Assembly (NCBI RefSeq): GCF_021654795.1
Contig: NZ_AP025344.1
Location: 4,464,501 to 4,528,500, forward strand
DNA length: 64,000 nt
Origin: Paenibacillus dendritiformis
GTDB lineage: Bacteria; Bacillota; Bacilli; Paenibacillales; Paenibacillaceae
Direction of reading: 5' to 3'
Shown here one piece after another: positions 63,409-64,000 of this stretch (its first letter is position 1; every line of letters begins with the position of its first letter). The notes under the pieces were generated by a model. That model ran no database searches, was not told the origin of the DNA, and saw only the letters and a list, made by a program, of their open reading frames with translations. The position numbers and the translations under genes were made by a program.

Positions 63409-64000
63409 TCACTCCTTCGTCTTGTCTGTTCTCCTCGCCAGCCACTCCTGGAGGAGCAAGTTCATATGGCGGCTCGCTTCCTCCACGAAGATCTGCCCCG
63501 CCTCAAGGGAGCTCTGCCGGATGCGGCCCGTATAGCCGTCCCAGCCTTGCGGCCTTCCTTCCACTAATACATAAGGCACGGAAGATAACGGGGGATCCGC
63601 GTCAAGTTCAAGGTCGGATTCCTGTACGGTTACCATTTCCGGGCGGAAGGCCTTGATGGCCGACATCTCGTACGGTCCCCCATGCCCACGGCCAGCCGTT
63701 CCTAGAAAAAGCCCCATCCGCTGCGCGAAATCGGCGCTCGCCATCTGCCACCAGTTGATCAGAAGGAAGCTGGCGTCAGGATAGGCGCCGGTTACCTGCT
63801 CGGCTGCGGTGTGGGCCGGCCCCATATTGGCATCGTGGGCGTTCAGCAGCACGATATGGCGGATGCCGAGCCGGCATATGCCTTCGGCGACATCGGCGAG
63901 ATAATCGATAAAGACTGTGGGGCGAACCGGGATCGTGCCCGGATAATGCCGGGTCTTGCCGGGACAGGCCGAGTATGGAATGGCCGGATAGATCAAAGGA
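63409..64000 (-). CDS. Creatininase family amidohydrolase (partial, runs off right edge)
   Basis: About 197 codons to the right edge; the true start lies outside. The sequence IYPAIPYSACPGKTRHYPGTI, the metal segment RHIVLLNAHDANMGPAH and TAGRGHGGPYEMSAIKAFRPEMV fit the creatininase fold (Zn or Mn ligands Asp, His and Glu; GHGGxxET/S-like motif). The family includes creatininase, MftE and formamide hydrolases acting on C-N bonds. First visible gene of the leftward four-gene cluster. Confidence 0.88.
   Translation of the reverse strand, partial: PLIYPAIPYSACPGKTRHYPGTIPVRPTVFIDYLADVAEGICRLGIRHIVLLNAHDANMGPAHTAAEQVTGAYPDASFLLINWWQMASADFAQRMGLFLGTAGRGHGGPYEMSAIKAFRPEMVTVQESDLELDADPPLSSVPYVLVEGRPQGWDGYTGRIRQSSLEAGQIFVEEASRHMNLLLQEWLARRTDKTKE

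Noticed and set aside
59542..64000. cas genes next to the CRISPR array
   Set aside because: All genes right of the array are metabolic; none resembles cas1-cas8.

Overview
The window looks like chromosome from a spore-forming, moderately GC-rich Firmicute of the Paenibacillaceae, most likely Paenibacillus. Supporting signs are strong AGGAGG-type ribosome binding sites with frequent GTG and TTG starts, a SufU-type sufCDSUB operon, YpdA and YfkAB homologues, and many sporulation-linked genes (YheC/YheD family, YhbH, SpoVR, YjcZ-like peptides, Spo0E-like protein). This is inference from gene content; no 16S gene is present.

Region 1-25.5 kb is ordinary backbone. A nucleoside-salvage group (ABC ATPase cut by the left edge, BMP lipoprotein, deoB, and deoD across a Crp/Fnr regulator) is followed by yheA/yheB-like genes and, divergently, five tandem YheC/YheD ATP-grasp genes in one overlapping operon. 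Next come a HAD phosphatase, ypdA, a YfkAB-type radical SAM protein, an MMPL exporter, two HD-GYP proteins, uppP and a YunD-like nucleotidase.

Region 25.5-47 kb holds a polysaccharide deacetylase, a 1.7-kb stretch with small peptide genes (two tandem YjcZ-like), the suf operon with Fur-like elements, dps with a PerR/Fur-like box, mtnK, yunC, a GGDEF/EAL protein, a glycan cluster (DUF4091, IclR regulator, Cys-type sulfatase) behind a cre-like site, and yhbH-spoVR.

Region 47-57 kb is an accessory island. An AT-rich type I restriction-modification locus (half-HsdS, HsdM, HsdS, HsdR) lies between two same-orientation remnants of an ISL3-family transposase, with IS3-like and Rpn-like fossils and a frameshifted small gene around it.

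Region 57-59.6 kb is the most interesting part. An RRNPP-type regulator (XRE helix-turn-helix plus helical-repeat domain) is followed by a 38-codon gene with the layout of a signalling-peptide precursor, then a Spo0E-like gene. The cassette lies between a stray 20-bp CRISPR-repeat fragment and a six-repeat, I-C-like CRISPR array with no cas genes in the window.

Region 60-64 kb is a compact leftward cluster (creatininase family, argininosuccinate-lyase-like, BadF/BcrA kinase, PIG-L deacetylase) that may be an undescribed catabolic pathway. No rRNA, tRNA or intact IS was recognised.
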